Shown in pieces: positions 15,106 to 22,033 of a stretch of 49,921 nt of DNA. Each line of letters begins with the position of its first letter. Positions within the stretch are counted from its first letter, which is position 1. The notes under the pieces were generated by a model that saw nothing but the letters and a program-made list of their open reading frames with translations, did not search any database and was not told the DNA's origin. The position numbers and the translations under genes are program-made. This DNA is from a virus: IMG/VR virus record IMGVR_UViG_3300006805_000042, positions 1 through 49,921 of that record. One strand, given 5' to 3'.

Positions 15106-16025
15106 CCGATAGTGAGGCCCCTGGTGGGTTGCTCTTTTCCCAGGCCCACGAGCGGTACATCCAGGCAGCGTTGCTGAAACCCAACACGATAAGGAGTTAC
15201 ACAAGCTCGTATCGTACAATCCTGAAATTTCTGGGAGATTTCACACTCTCTTCCCTGAAAACTGAAAGCATTCATCACTATATAAGGAATAGGATTGCCA
15301 AGGTCTCGCACGCTAGAATCAAGCGCGATCTCAGCTACCTATCATCCATGTACAACTGGTGGTGCCTGCAACCCGATGGACCTCGTGACAACCCTGTACG
15401 CCAACTCAACCGCAGGCAGTTTGGATTACGGGAAAGCAAACCCCGTACCAAGTGGCTCACGGAGGAGTTGTTCGAGCATCTGCTGGCCTGTGCGGAGAGC
15501 CCGGTCTATCGGGCGATCCTCATCCTGGCGGTGGAGACAGGAATGAGGCAGTCCGAGATCCTAGGTTTAACACGATCTGAGGTGGACTTACGTCGGCGGA
15601 GAGTGGTCCTAGGCAATCTGAGTGGAGCTCGAACCAAGAGCTCCAAGTCCAGGATCATCCCACTGACTCCGAGGGCACTGGAAGCACTCTCCAGCACACT
15701 CATGACACACAGAGCAGATCACGTATTCCGTGGGTCACGCTTGGGGTTACCGATGACCCGTGTGAATTGGTGGTGGCCCCAACTCTGCACCAAGGCTGGG
15801 ATTACCAACTTTCGGTTTCATGATCTGCGACATACCTTCACCTCTTGGGCAAGCCAACGGGGAGTCGAGGAGCGGGTCCTACAGCAGCTCCTTGGACATT
15901 CGACCAGATCTCTCACTCACAGGTATGCCCATCTACGCAGTGAAGACCTGGAACAAGCTATTCAAAAGTTCACGGATGGCACACTTTCTGACACACATGC
16001 TGAGGATCGGGCCAGCGATGAATAA
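14958..16025 (+). CDS. int: Tyrosine recombinase (phage integrase)
   Basis: 355 residues from GTG 14958, chosen because GGAG lies 8 nt upstream and the sequence MSTHIYRRKGSRYWQARL is a typical integrase arm-binding start; a TTG at 14919 gives a longer frame. A SAM-like core-binding domain (residues about 55-150) is followed by the catalytic domain with R in TGMRQSE, H-x-x-R in HDLRHTF, H in LLGHS and the nucleophile Tyr in HRYAH. It catalyses integration at the adjacent attP, whose core starts 30 bases after the stop codon. Confidence 0.95.
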   Translation: MSTHIYRRKGSRYWQARLTRSDGSYHRVSTESPDEGEAQRIAELLQQELTDSEAPGGLLFSQAHERYIQAALLKPNTIRSYTSSYRTILKFLGDFTLSSLKTESIHHYIRNRIAKVSHARIKRDLSYLSSMYNWWCLQPDGPRDNPVRQLNRRQFGLRESKPRTKWLTEELFEHLLACAESPVYRAILILAVETGMRQSEILGLTRSEVDLRRRRVVLGNLSGARTKSSKSRIIPLTPRALEALSSTLMTHRADHVFRGSRLGLPMTRVNWWWPQLCTKAGITNFRFHDLRHTFTSWASQRGVEERVLQQLLGHSTRSLTHRYAHLRSEDLEQAIQKFTDGTLSDTHAEDRASDE

Positions 16026-16041
16026 AAAAATACGAGGCGGA

Positions 16042-16161
16042 TCAAGGGGTTGGTTGGAGGCCCGGGCCGGAATCGAACCGACGTGCAAGGATTTGCAGTT
16101 AGCGGCTAGTGTGCCCTGTCTGCAACGATTAGGGGTCGAAGCCAGCGTTTTCAAGGGGTTG
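16042..16161. other. attP: attP site: 3' half of tRNA-Cys flanked by 11-bp direct repeats
   Basis: Read on the minus strand, 16099-16055 is the 3' part of a tRNA-Cys: anticodon loop with GCA, a 4-base variable loop, T arm GTCGG/TTCGATT/CCGGC, acceptor strand CCGGGCC, the U73 discriminator typical of Cys, and CCA. The 5' half of a tRNA is absent. TCAAGGGGTTG occurs at 16042-16052 and 16151-16161, flanking the core as arm-type sites would. With the integrase ending at 16025 this is a classical int-attP arrangement, and the host target should be a tRNA-Cys gene that the insertion restores. Confidence 0.88.
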
Positions 16162-16195
16162 TACCAGCAGTACATTCAACTAGGAGCAGGTTCGC

Positions 16196-16213
16196 GTGAC
16201 ACATATGTGTTAC
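16196..16213. promoter_or_regulatory. 18-bp palindrome covering the repressor ribosome-binding region
   Basis: GTGACACATATGTGTTAC is palindromic except for one base pair and ends 5 bases before the ATG of the two-HTH protein, exactly where a Shine-Dalgarno sequence would be. No other ribosome binding site is visible. The likely reading is an operator by which the HTH protein controls its own gene. Confidence 0.5.
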
Positions 16214-16217
16214 TCCC

Positions 16218-16694
16218 ATGAGCAGGACCCCAAGCCCAGCCATCAAAGAACGCAACGCTGCCATCTGCAAAGAGTGGCAGTCAGGCAAGATCGGGCCTAA
16301 GGCCCTTGCCGACAAATATGGGGTCTCACCCCAAACCATCAGAGTCGTTCTGCGTGATTCGGGAGAGCGGTCAACTCGAAAAGGGGGCTGTCCAGGAGGT
16401 GTGGAGCACCCCGCTGCCATCTATGACAAGCCTACGCTTTCTCAACTGCACGTTCATGCAGGGGCTAGGTTCAACGACTACGTCTGGCGCGTGACCAAGG
16501 AGCGTATCACCGACGTAGCTGTCCAATTGAACATCTCATCACAGCTCCTTACCCTCTTCCGATTGGGCCTTGGTGACCCAACCCTGAGTCAGCTTATGCG
16601 TATTGCCGGGTATATGGGTGTACAACTGCACGAGCTGATCGATCCAACCTATGACATCAAACCACCACCCAAAAAGGGATCGGATGCTGATTGA
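16218..16694 (+). CDS. Putative repressor with two HTH regions
   Basis: 158 residues from ATG 16218. Residues about 8-50 (NAAICKEWQSGKIGPKALAD, KYGVSPQTIRVVLRDSG) form a resolvase/Hin-type HTH; residues about 90-145 (DVAVQLNISSQLLTLFRLG, PTLSQLMRIAGYMGV) read as a Cro/C1-like HTH. A Lys/Pro-rich tail ends the protein. There is no LexA-type peptidase region. Position next to int/attP and behind a palindrome suggests control of lysogeny. It overlaps the next gene by 11 bases. Confidence 0.75.
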   Translation: MSRTPSPAIKERNAAICKEWQSGKIGPKALADKYGVSPQTIRVVLRDSGERSTRKGGCPGGVEHPAAIYDKPTLSQLHVHAGARFNDYVWRVTKERITDVAVQLNISSQLLTLFRLGLGDPTLSQLMRIAGYMGVQLHELIDPTYDIKPPPKKGSDAD

Positions 16695-16863
16695 ATCTGC
16701 GGTCAGATATTTCACACTAGCCAAGCTGTATCACTCGAAAGACGATGAGGGGAAACGTACGCTATGTCGCGGAATCATCACGATAGCCGCTGGTAGCGAA
16801 CCCAATTGTCACATAAAGCGTAGATACCTAAGGCTCAGAGAAAAAGGATTATACCGTGCCTAA
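16684..16863 (+). CDS. Small basic hypothetical protein
   Basis: 59 residues from ATG 16684, with AAGGGA 5-8 nt upstream; the frame upstream of this ATG is shadow of the previous gene. Basic, with a C-terminal Arg/Lys-rich helix (IKRRYLRLREKGLYRA). It overlaps the next gene by 8 bases. Function unknown. Confidence 0.7.
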   Translation: MLIESAVRYFTLAKLYHSKDDEGKRTLCRGIITIAAGSEPNCHIKRRYLRLREKGLYRA

Positions 16864-17548
16864 TGTACCCTATTTCGGGATCCACACTACCCCCCATGGT
16901 ATATCCTTCTTAGAGCAGCAGAAGACACCCCGCGCGGGTTCAACTCGTCGAGAACCCACCGCAACCAATGCGTTGGGTATGAGCCTGACTTCCCCGTTCC
17001 GCGTGAGACCGGCCGGGGACATTCGACACTGCCCTCACGACATCAGGATCAACGAGGCCGCACCTGCGTCTCATCACTGGGAGGCGTTCTGCGAGATGGT
17101 GGAGGATGATCCCCTCCTCCAGGCTCTCCTCCCGGTACCGAGAACACCAAACCGACTGGTGTTCTCGTACCACTGGCCTAACTGCGCCGAGGTACTAGCC
17201 CTTCTAAGTAAGATGTCGGCACCCCTCGAACCGGTGGTCAAGACTATCTATAACATCACGGCTCGACAGGCTGCTGCTCAACTGGAGATTACCAATGTGC
17301 AGCCCTTGGTCCTCGTCGATGCAATGTCGATGCACATCGAGAAGCTGGAGCAGATGGCAGCGGGAGCGTGGGGCAAGCCTCGCAACCTGATCGTCATCGG
17401 GCGGGAGCAGATGATCCCGCCTCCAGCCTTCAAGGTAGTGGAGACTAAATTAGCTAACCGTGAACTAAGCGATTTGATCGAGCTCCCTTGGGAGAGGATC
17501 GGAGGAACGGTGGCCAGGAAGGTGATGCGGGGAGAATGGAAAATTTAA
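16856..17548 (+). CDS. Hypothetical protein upstream of the helicase
   Basis: 230 residues from GTG 16856, with AAAAAGGA about 8 nt upstream. The N-terminal 60 residues look poorly ordered; the rest is helical with hydrophobic strands (NLIVIGREQMIPPP). No motif recognised. It overlaps the helicase gene by 13 bases, which suggests a replication-linked role, perhaps a helicase partner; this is inference from position only. Confidence 0.75.
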   Translation: MPNVPYFGIHTTPHGISFLEQQKTPRAGSTRREPTATNALGMSLTSPFRVRPAGDIRHCPHDIRINEAAPASHHWEAFCEMVEDDPLLQALLPVPRTPNRLVFSYHWPNCAEVLALLSKMSAPLEPVVKTIYNITARQAAAQLEITNVQPLVLVDAMSMHIEKLEQMAAGAWGKPRNLIVIGREQMIPPPAFKVVETKLANRELSDLIELPWERIGGTVARKVMRGEWKI

Positions 17549-18927
17549 GAGAATATCAGATAGCCGACCTGTCCCTGATGATGAAGCTCCCGAGGTGTGT
17601 CAACGCTTCGGAGCCAGGGACAGGGAAGACCGCACCTTCCTGCGTCTATTCCCACTACCGGACCAAGGATGATAACAGCCGGTTTGTGTGGGTTCAGCCG
17701 TCGAGCCTGCTCCAGAAGAACCTGATCGAAATGACTAGGTTCACGCCGCTTACCACCGACGAGCTCGTGATCATCAAGGGAACCCCGAAGCAGAAGCTGG
17801 CTCAGATCGAGTCAGGTGCTCGGGGTTTTTTTATGACCGCCGAGGCTCTGGCCAGCTACGGCCCCCGGCTCAAGGAGCTCTACACAATCAGTCTCGTCGT
17901 GATCGACGAGTCGCATATGCTTTACAAGGGGCATGAATCAAAGCGCACTCAAGCTCTGTACCAGTTCATGAGAACCACACCTTATTTGGTGTTCATGTCG
18001 GGTACCATCATCCAAGGAAATCTCACAGCCTTCTACCCTGTGGCCCACCTCCTGGAGCCCCGTCTGTACGGCAACTTTGCCGCCTTTCGAGCCTATCACG
18101 AATGGACGGATAATTATGGGAACGTCCTAGGCTGGCGAAACACCGAGAAGATCGCCAAGATCATGGGTCTCTTCGGCTGGAGGCGCACCTTCGCTGAAAC
18201 CTACGGAGAGCAGGAGAAGGTGGTCATCGTCGAGGAGGTTGAAATGAACCCTCGACAGAAGAAAGCCTATCTCACCTTCGAGAAGGATGCCCTCCTTGAG
18301 CTCGAAGACAGCTACCTCGATGGTAGCATTCCAGGCGTCAATCAGATACGCGCGAGGCAGATTCTTGCGCACCCGCACGAAATCAGCAACCCACTAGACG
18401 GAATTGAGAGCGTAGTCGGTGACGAGCCGACCGCCAAGGATGAACGGTTGGAGGTGCTGGCCACCGACCATCTCCGTAATGGTACCCCGTTCGTGGTGTT
18501 TGCTGTCTTCACCCGAGAGGTCGAGCGGATCCACAGACTGCTCTCCAGTCTAGGTCTACAAGGTGGAGTGATCCATGGTCAGAAGAGCTTCGCTGAGAGA
18601 GGAAGGGTAGACCAGGACTTCCAAGCGGGTCGCATCCAATATATCGTAGCAACACCTCCCACGGCGTCGGTTGGTTTCAACTGGCAGCACTGGGGTCCAG
18701 ATGGAAAGGAGGTCGACCACATCATCTTCTGCAGCCTGAATTACAATGACGATGACTTCGTTCAGGCTTACATGCGCGTGGTGAGAGGGGTTCGGAAGAC
18801 GGTACTTCGTATCACCATCCTGAAATACAACGCCAAGGTGGAGGACAGGATCTACGAGATCGTACGGAAGAAGTCCGCGACAGTGAATAAGATCGATCCA
18901 ACAAGGGAACTAATCACTATTCATTAG
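17536..18927 (+). CDS. SNF2/superfamily 2 DNA helicase
   Basis: 463 residues from ATG 17536 with GGGGAG directly upstream; the longer frame to 17488 is read-through. Motifs: Walker A EPGTGKT at residues 26-32, DEAH-type box DESH near 122-125, SGT (motif III) near 154, and motif VI QAYMRVVRG near 409. The Q-motif-like opening REYQIADLSLMMKLPRCVNA matches SNF2-type phage helicases. Probably unwinds or remodels DNA during replication or recombination. A terminator follows, so it ends a transcription unit. Confidence 0.9.
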   Translation: MENLREYQIADLSLMMKLPRCVNASEPGTGKTAPSCVYSHYRTKDDNSRFVWVQPSSLLQKNLIEMTRFTPLTTDELVIIKGTPKQKLAQIESGARGFFMTAEALASYGPRLKELYTISLVVIDESHMLYKGHESKRTQALYQFMRTTPYLVFMSGTIIQGNLTAFYPVAHLLEPRLYGNFAAFRAYHEWTDNYGNVLGWRNTEKIAKIMGLFGWRRTFAETYGEQEKVVIVEEVEMNPRQKKAYLTFEKDALLELEDSYLDGSIPGVNQIRARQILAHPHEISNPLDGIESVVGDEPTAKDERLEVLATDHLRNGTPFVVFAVFTREVERIHRLLSSLGLQGGVIHGQKSFAERGRVDQDFQAGRIQYIVATPPTASVGFNWQHWGPDGKEVDHIIFCSLNYNDDDFVQAYMRVVRGVRKTVLRITILKYNAKVEDRIYEIVRKKSATVNKIDPTRELITIH

Positions 18928-18953
18928 TAGATCATAAACCACTTCGACCCAGG

Positions 18954-18982
18954 CCCGGCGTTGTAAAAGCGTCGGGTCTTTC
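18954..18982 (+). terminator. Intrinsic terminator after the helicase gene
   Basis: CCCGGCG pairs with CGTCGGG (one G-T pair) around a 9-base loop, followed by TCTTTCC. It lies 26 bases after the helicase stop and 55 bases before the next start. Confidence 0.7.
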
Positions 18983-19036
18983 CATATCTAAAGCTCAACC
19001 ACAAACCGTAAACTTGAACCTAAGGACTGAAAACTA

Positions 19037-19714
19037 ATGGCTATGGATATTAACGACATCATGGCAGTCGCCCAGGCCGCTGCCGTCAATGCAGCGGTCC
19101 CTGCTACTGCCACTCAGGCAACGCAGGTTGCTACTCGGGGTCATGACTTGACCCTGGACGACGTCCTCTCCTCTGGCCTTGCAGTCGATGACTGGTTGAA
19201 GGTCGGCTATAATGGCATGGCCCTTGGCTCTGAAGACAAGGTCTTGTTCGATGAGATGATCGTCAATATCGACCTGACCGAGGTTGTTCCTTACCAGATG
19301 GTTAAGTATGGCCCTCAGGGTGGACAGCCTACTTATAAGAAAACTCGCGATGGTGTTACTGTCGTTGGGGGTGGTTCCTGGACCGATGTTCTGGCCCAGG
19401 CAGCCCGTGTGACGGGGAAGGAAGCGCAGGTTTATACTGCCGTCGATATCCCAATGGAGGTTACGGAGGACTTTGTTGTTAACGGCAAGGTTCTTGCTGA
19501 GGCTGGTACGATGATTGGTCACACCACTTCTACGACCAACTTCAAGCTTTTCAAGGCATACCTCCGAGACTGCAACAAGAAGGGTTGGAAGACTAAGACT
19601 GTGCGTACTAAGCTCGGCCACGTTTCTCGGGCTGAGAATGGTTTCAAGTGGGGGATTATCTCGTTCACCCCCTTGGATGTCGCAGGTATCGAGACGGTTG
19701 CTCAGGCTGCGTAA
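19037..19714 (+). CDS. Abundant-type DNA-binding candidate between two terminators
   Basis: 225 residues from ATG 19037 with AAGGA about 10 nt upstream. The N-terminus is a low-complexity Ala/Thr helix (VAQAAAVNAAVPATATQATQ). The middle (YNGMALG, LTEVVPYQMVKYG, PTYKKTRDG, GGGSWTDVL) looks beta-rich with exposed aromatic and basic residues, as in single-strand DNA-binding proteins. Being flanked by two terminators and placed among replication genes fits a highly made replication protein. SSB function is inference; I recognise no family motif with certainty. Confidence 0.75.
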   Translation: MAMDINDIMAVAQAAAVNAAVPATATQATQVATRGHDLTLDDVLSSGLAVDDWLKVGYNGMALGSEDKVLFDEMIVNIDLTEVVPYQMVKYGPQGGQPTYKKTRDGVTVVGGGSWTDVLAQAARVTGKEAQVYTAVDIPMEVTEDFVVNGKVLAEAGTMIGHTTSTTNFKLFKAYLRDCNKKGWKTKTVRTKLGHVSRAENGFKWGIISFTPLDVAGIETVAQAA

Positions 19715-19724
19715 CTAAGGATCT

Positions 19725-19764
19725 GGATTATCTCGCATCTTACATGCGAGATAATCCCTTCTTT
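19725..19764 (+). terminator. Strong intrinsic terminator
   Basis: A perfect 14-bp stem (GGATTATCTCGCAT with its complement) and a 5-base loop, followed by CTTCTTTC. It starts 10 bases after the preceding stop codon. Confidence 0.85.
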
Positions 19765-19799
19765 CTATCTCTTCTAATCTTCCACTCAACAAAAGCCAA

Positions 19800-20078
19800 C
19801 TGAAACGACTAAGGGCCAGAGAGTATGTCTGGCTCTATCTAGTCACTCACCCCTGTGCTCACTGTGGCGAGGCGGATCCGATCGTTCTAGAATTCGATCA
19901 CTTGGATCAAGCGACCAAGACGGCGAACATTTCCACACTGGTATCGAACGGAAATGGATTAGAGAAGATCCAATCCGAGATCGATAAGTGCAGGGTCCTT
20001 TGTTGTAACTGCCACCGCCGCCACACCGTCGAACAGTTGGGTCATTACAGATCACTGGATAGGGAGTTTGTATGTTAG
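19800..20078 (+). CDS. HNH endonuclease lacking a standard start codon
   Basis: The frame is open from 19755 to a TAG at 20076 and encodes a clear HNH protein: KRLRAREYVWLYL, THPCAHCGEADPIVLEFDHL, STLVSNG, EIDKCRVLCCNCHRRHT. There is no ATG, GTG or TTG before the conserved part; CTG at 19800 is the best placed codon, without a ribosome binding site. The frame begins just behind a terminator. Either a rare start is used or the start was lost and the gene is decaying. Its end overlaps the methyltransferase start by 7 bases, which argues that the reading frame is or was translated. Confidence 0.7.
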   Translation: MKRLRAREYVWLYLVTHPCAHCGEADPIVLEFDHLDQATKTANISTLVSNGNGLEKIQSEIDKCRVLCCNCHRRHTVEQLGHYRSLDREFVC

Positions 20079-20653
20079 ATCCCGCTATGACCGGTCAGTA
20101 CGACTACAAGCGTGAGGAGCTTGATCATTATCCCACACCTAGGGAAGTCACTATTGCATTGATGGGTTATCTTCATCTTCAACGTACGGATGAGATTTGG
20201 GAACCTGCATGTGGAACCGGATCGATGTCCGAAGTCCTTGAAACTTATGCCCCTACTATCTCATCAGATATCAAGGACTATGGTTTTGGATGTTCAGGAA
20301 TTGACTTCTTTGATATGAGTGGTCCGCCAGTAAACACTATAAATCACATAGTTACGAACCCGCCTTATGGGGATATCGCGGAAAAATTCGTGCGTCATGC
20401 TATCAAGCTTATGCAGCCACACGATGGTACTGTCGCAATGTTGATGCGTAATGAATGGGATTGCGCCAAATCACGTAGAGACCTCTTTAATGAGATGCCA
20501 TTTCACTCCAAGCTCGTACTAACTTGGCGTCCTCGTTGGATCGCAGGGAGCACAGGTGCGCCGCGCCACAATTACGCTTGGTATATTTGGAAGTGGTTCT
20601 GTGGCTATAAGCCCGAGCCCCGCATCTTCCACGTAGCTAAACCCTCATGCTGA
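20072..20653 (+). CDS. DNA N6-adenine-type methyltransferase
   Basis: 193 residues from ATG 20072 with AGGGAG upstream. SAM-binding motif I is EPACGTGSM (about residues 44-52) and the catalytic motif IV is NPPY (about 97-100), with the opening HYPTPREVT typical of phage DNA methyltransferases. It probably methylates adenine in phage DNA, giving protection from host restriction or marking its own DNA; recognition sequence unknown. No restriction enzyme partner is visible. Ends 7 bases into the next gene. Confidence 0.88.
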   Translation: MLDPAMTGQYDYKREELDHYPTPREVTIALMGYLHLQRTDEIWEPACGTGSMSEVLETYAPTISSDIKDYGFGCSGIDFFDMSGPPVNTINHIVTNPPYGDIAEKFVRHAIKLMQPHDGTVAMLMRNEWDCAKSRRDLFNEMPFHSKLVLTWRPRWIAGSTGAPRHNYAWYIWKWFCGYKPEPRIFHVAKPSC

Positions 20654-21357
20654 GATTGATCGACGGCCAAAATTTCATGAGAAGGAGACTAGACTCCGAT
20701 CTCACCGGCCTAGTCCCTCGCAATATATTCTCTAACGCCAAGGACACCGATCTCTGGGTATGGGATGCACCTGACGGCAACGCGCGTCGTCGCTCTATCT
20801 ATCCCGAGTACAAGATGGGTCGCCCTAAGACTCCCGACGACATCAGGGCCACCGTCCAATTCGTGAAGGAGTTGCTGGTACACACAAGCGCGATGCAGGT
20901 CACTGTGCCTGGGTACGAGGCGGACGATGTGATTGCGACCTTCGCCAAGTCTGTGAGTGAGTGTCACATTGTAAGCAATGACAGTGACTATCTGGCGCTG
21001 GGTGTGCCTTGTGATGCTAAGCCGATCCCAGGTGTAGAGCCGAAGTATGTTAGATTGTACAAGACTTTGGTAGGGGATAGTGCGGACAATATCCCAGGTT
21101 TGAAGGGGTTTGGGCCGAAGTCGTTTGAGAAGATTGATAAGGAGTATGTTCAACGGATCTTTACACATGGTGCATATTACATGCTAGATGACGATCCAGC
21201 TAGACAGAAAATCTTGGATAACTTCTTTGAACTCCACAGGTACTGGCAAATCACTGGCTTCTTCGACGTGCCGCTCGATCAAATCCAACAGCATCTCTCG
21301 GTTGGAGTGCCCAACTTCGATAAGGGAGATGCTATGCTTAGGAGTTATCTGCAATGA
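20647..21357 (+). CDS. 5'-3' exonuclease (FEN/PIN family)
   Basis: 236 residues from ATG 20647. Metal-binding acidic residues lie in LIDGQNFMRR, the YEADDVIATF motif and SNDSDYLAL; the helix-hairpin-helix part is LVGDSADNIPGLKGFGPKS. This is the stand-alone version of the PolA N-terminal nuclease and would remove RNA primers or flaps with the polymerase encoded just downstream, which lacks this domain. Confidence 0.93.
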   Translation: MLRLIDGQNFMRRRLDSDLTGLVPRNIFSNAKDTDLWVWDAPDGNARRRSIYPEYKMGRPKTPDDIRATVQFVKELLVHTSAMQVTVPGYEADDVIATFAKSVSECHIVSNDSDYLALGVPCDAKPIPGVEPKYVRLYKTLVGDSADNIPGLKGFGPKSFEKIDKEYVQRIFTHGAYYMLDDDPARQKILDNFFELHRYWQITGFFDVPLDQIQQHLSVGVPNFDKGDAMLRSYLQ

Positions 21358-21575
21358 GTAAGCTCACGATACGATACACCTCCGATGATTATGAATGTGA
21401 GGACTGTGGCCCACTCACCTATGATCGCATGATCATAACCGACGAGTTTGGTGTGACTTGGTTTGATGATGGAGGGGATGATCACCTCAATGGCGGTCTT
21501 CTTTCTAATCTGATGCCCTACGAGCTCGCCTATAAGATCCTCCAGGGTCTCGGCTATGAGGTGGAGATTAAGTGA
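21354..21575 (+). CDS. Small acidic hypothetical protein
   Basis: 73 residues from the ATGA overlap at 21354. Acidic, with C-E-D-C near residues 15-18 and a hydrophobic C-terminal helix (MPYELAYKILQGLGYEVEIK). It is coupled to both neighbours (ATGA, GTGA). Function unknown. Confidence 0.75.
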   Translation: MSKLTIRYTSDDYECEDCGPLTYDRMIITDEFGVTWFDDGGDDHLNGGLLSNLMPYELAYKILQGLGYEVEIK

Positions 21576-22033
21576 AAAAGACGGTTGAGGAGCGCTTCTG
21601 GGAGAAGGTCGATATCCGTGGGCCTGACGATTGTTGGGAGTGGATAAGTCATAAATTTAAGCGAGGTTATGGAAAATTCTATTTGAATGGTCAACACACA
21701 TACGCGCACAGATATATTTTCACACGACAAGGTATTCTATTATCAACAAGTGATAGCGTGTGTCATACTTGTGATAATCCTTCTTGTGTCAATCCTAGAC
21801 ACTTAATTCTAGCTGACCAAACGTATAATATACGTGATTGTGTACGTAAAGGTCGTCACAAACCCTCAGGAATAAAAGGTTCGGCGTCATCTAATGCAAA
21901 ACTTTCTGAAGATATAGTACGAGCAATTAGATCAGATCCACGTACTGATCAAGAACTCGCTCTATGTTATGGAGTTCGTTACCAAACAATCTATAAGGTT
22001 CGAAGAAATATCACTTGGGCACATGTCGCATGA
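21572..22033 (+). CDS. HNH endonuclease with C-terminal HTH
   Basis: 153 residues from the GTG in a GTGA overlap. The first half is an HNH_3-type nuclease: FWEKVDIRGPDDCWEWISH, TYAHRYIFTRQG, VCHTCDNPSCVNPRHL. The C-terminal part (LSEDIVRAIRSD, ELALCYGVRYQTIYKVRRN) is a DNA-binding HTH seen in free-standing homing endonucleases. The DNA is visibly more AT-rich than the flanking exonuclease and polymerase genes, indicating insertion between them. Confidence 0.92.
   Translation: MKKTVEERFWEKVDIRGPDDCWEWISHKFKRGYGKFYLNGQHTYAHRYIFTRQGILLSTSDSVCHTCDNPSCVNPRHLILADQTYNIRDCVRKGRHKPSGIKGSASSNAKLSEDIVRAIRSDPRTDQELALCYGVRYQTIYKVRRNITWAHVA

Noticed and set aside
15820-16221. 133-codon frame across the integrase end and attP
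   Set aside because: Most of it is integrase DNA in another frame, and the part EARAGIEPTCKDLQLAA is the antisense reading of the tRNA-Cys 3' half. Such frames are known spurious calls at tRNA attachment sites.
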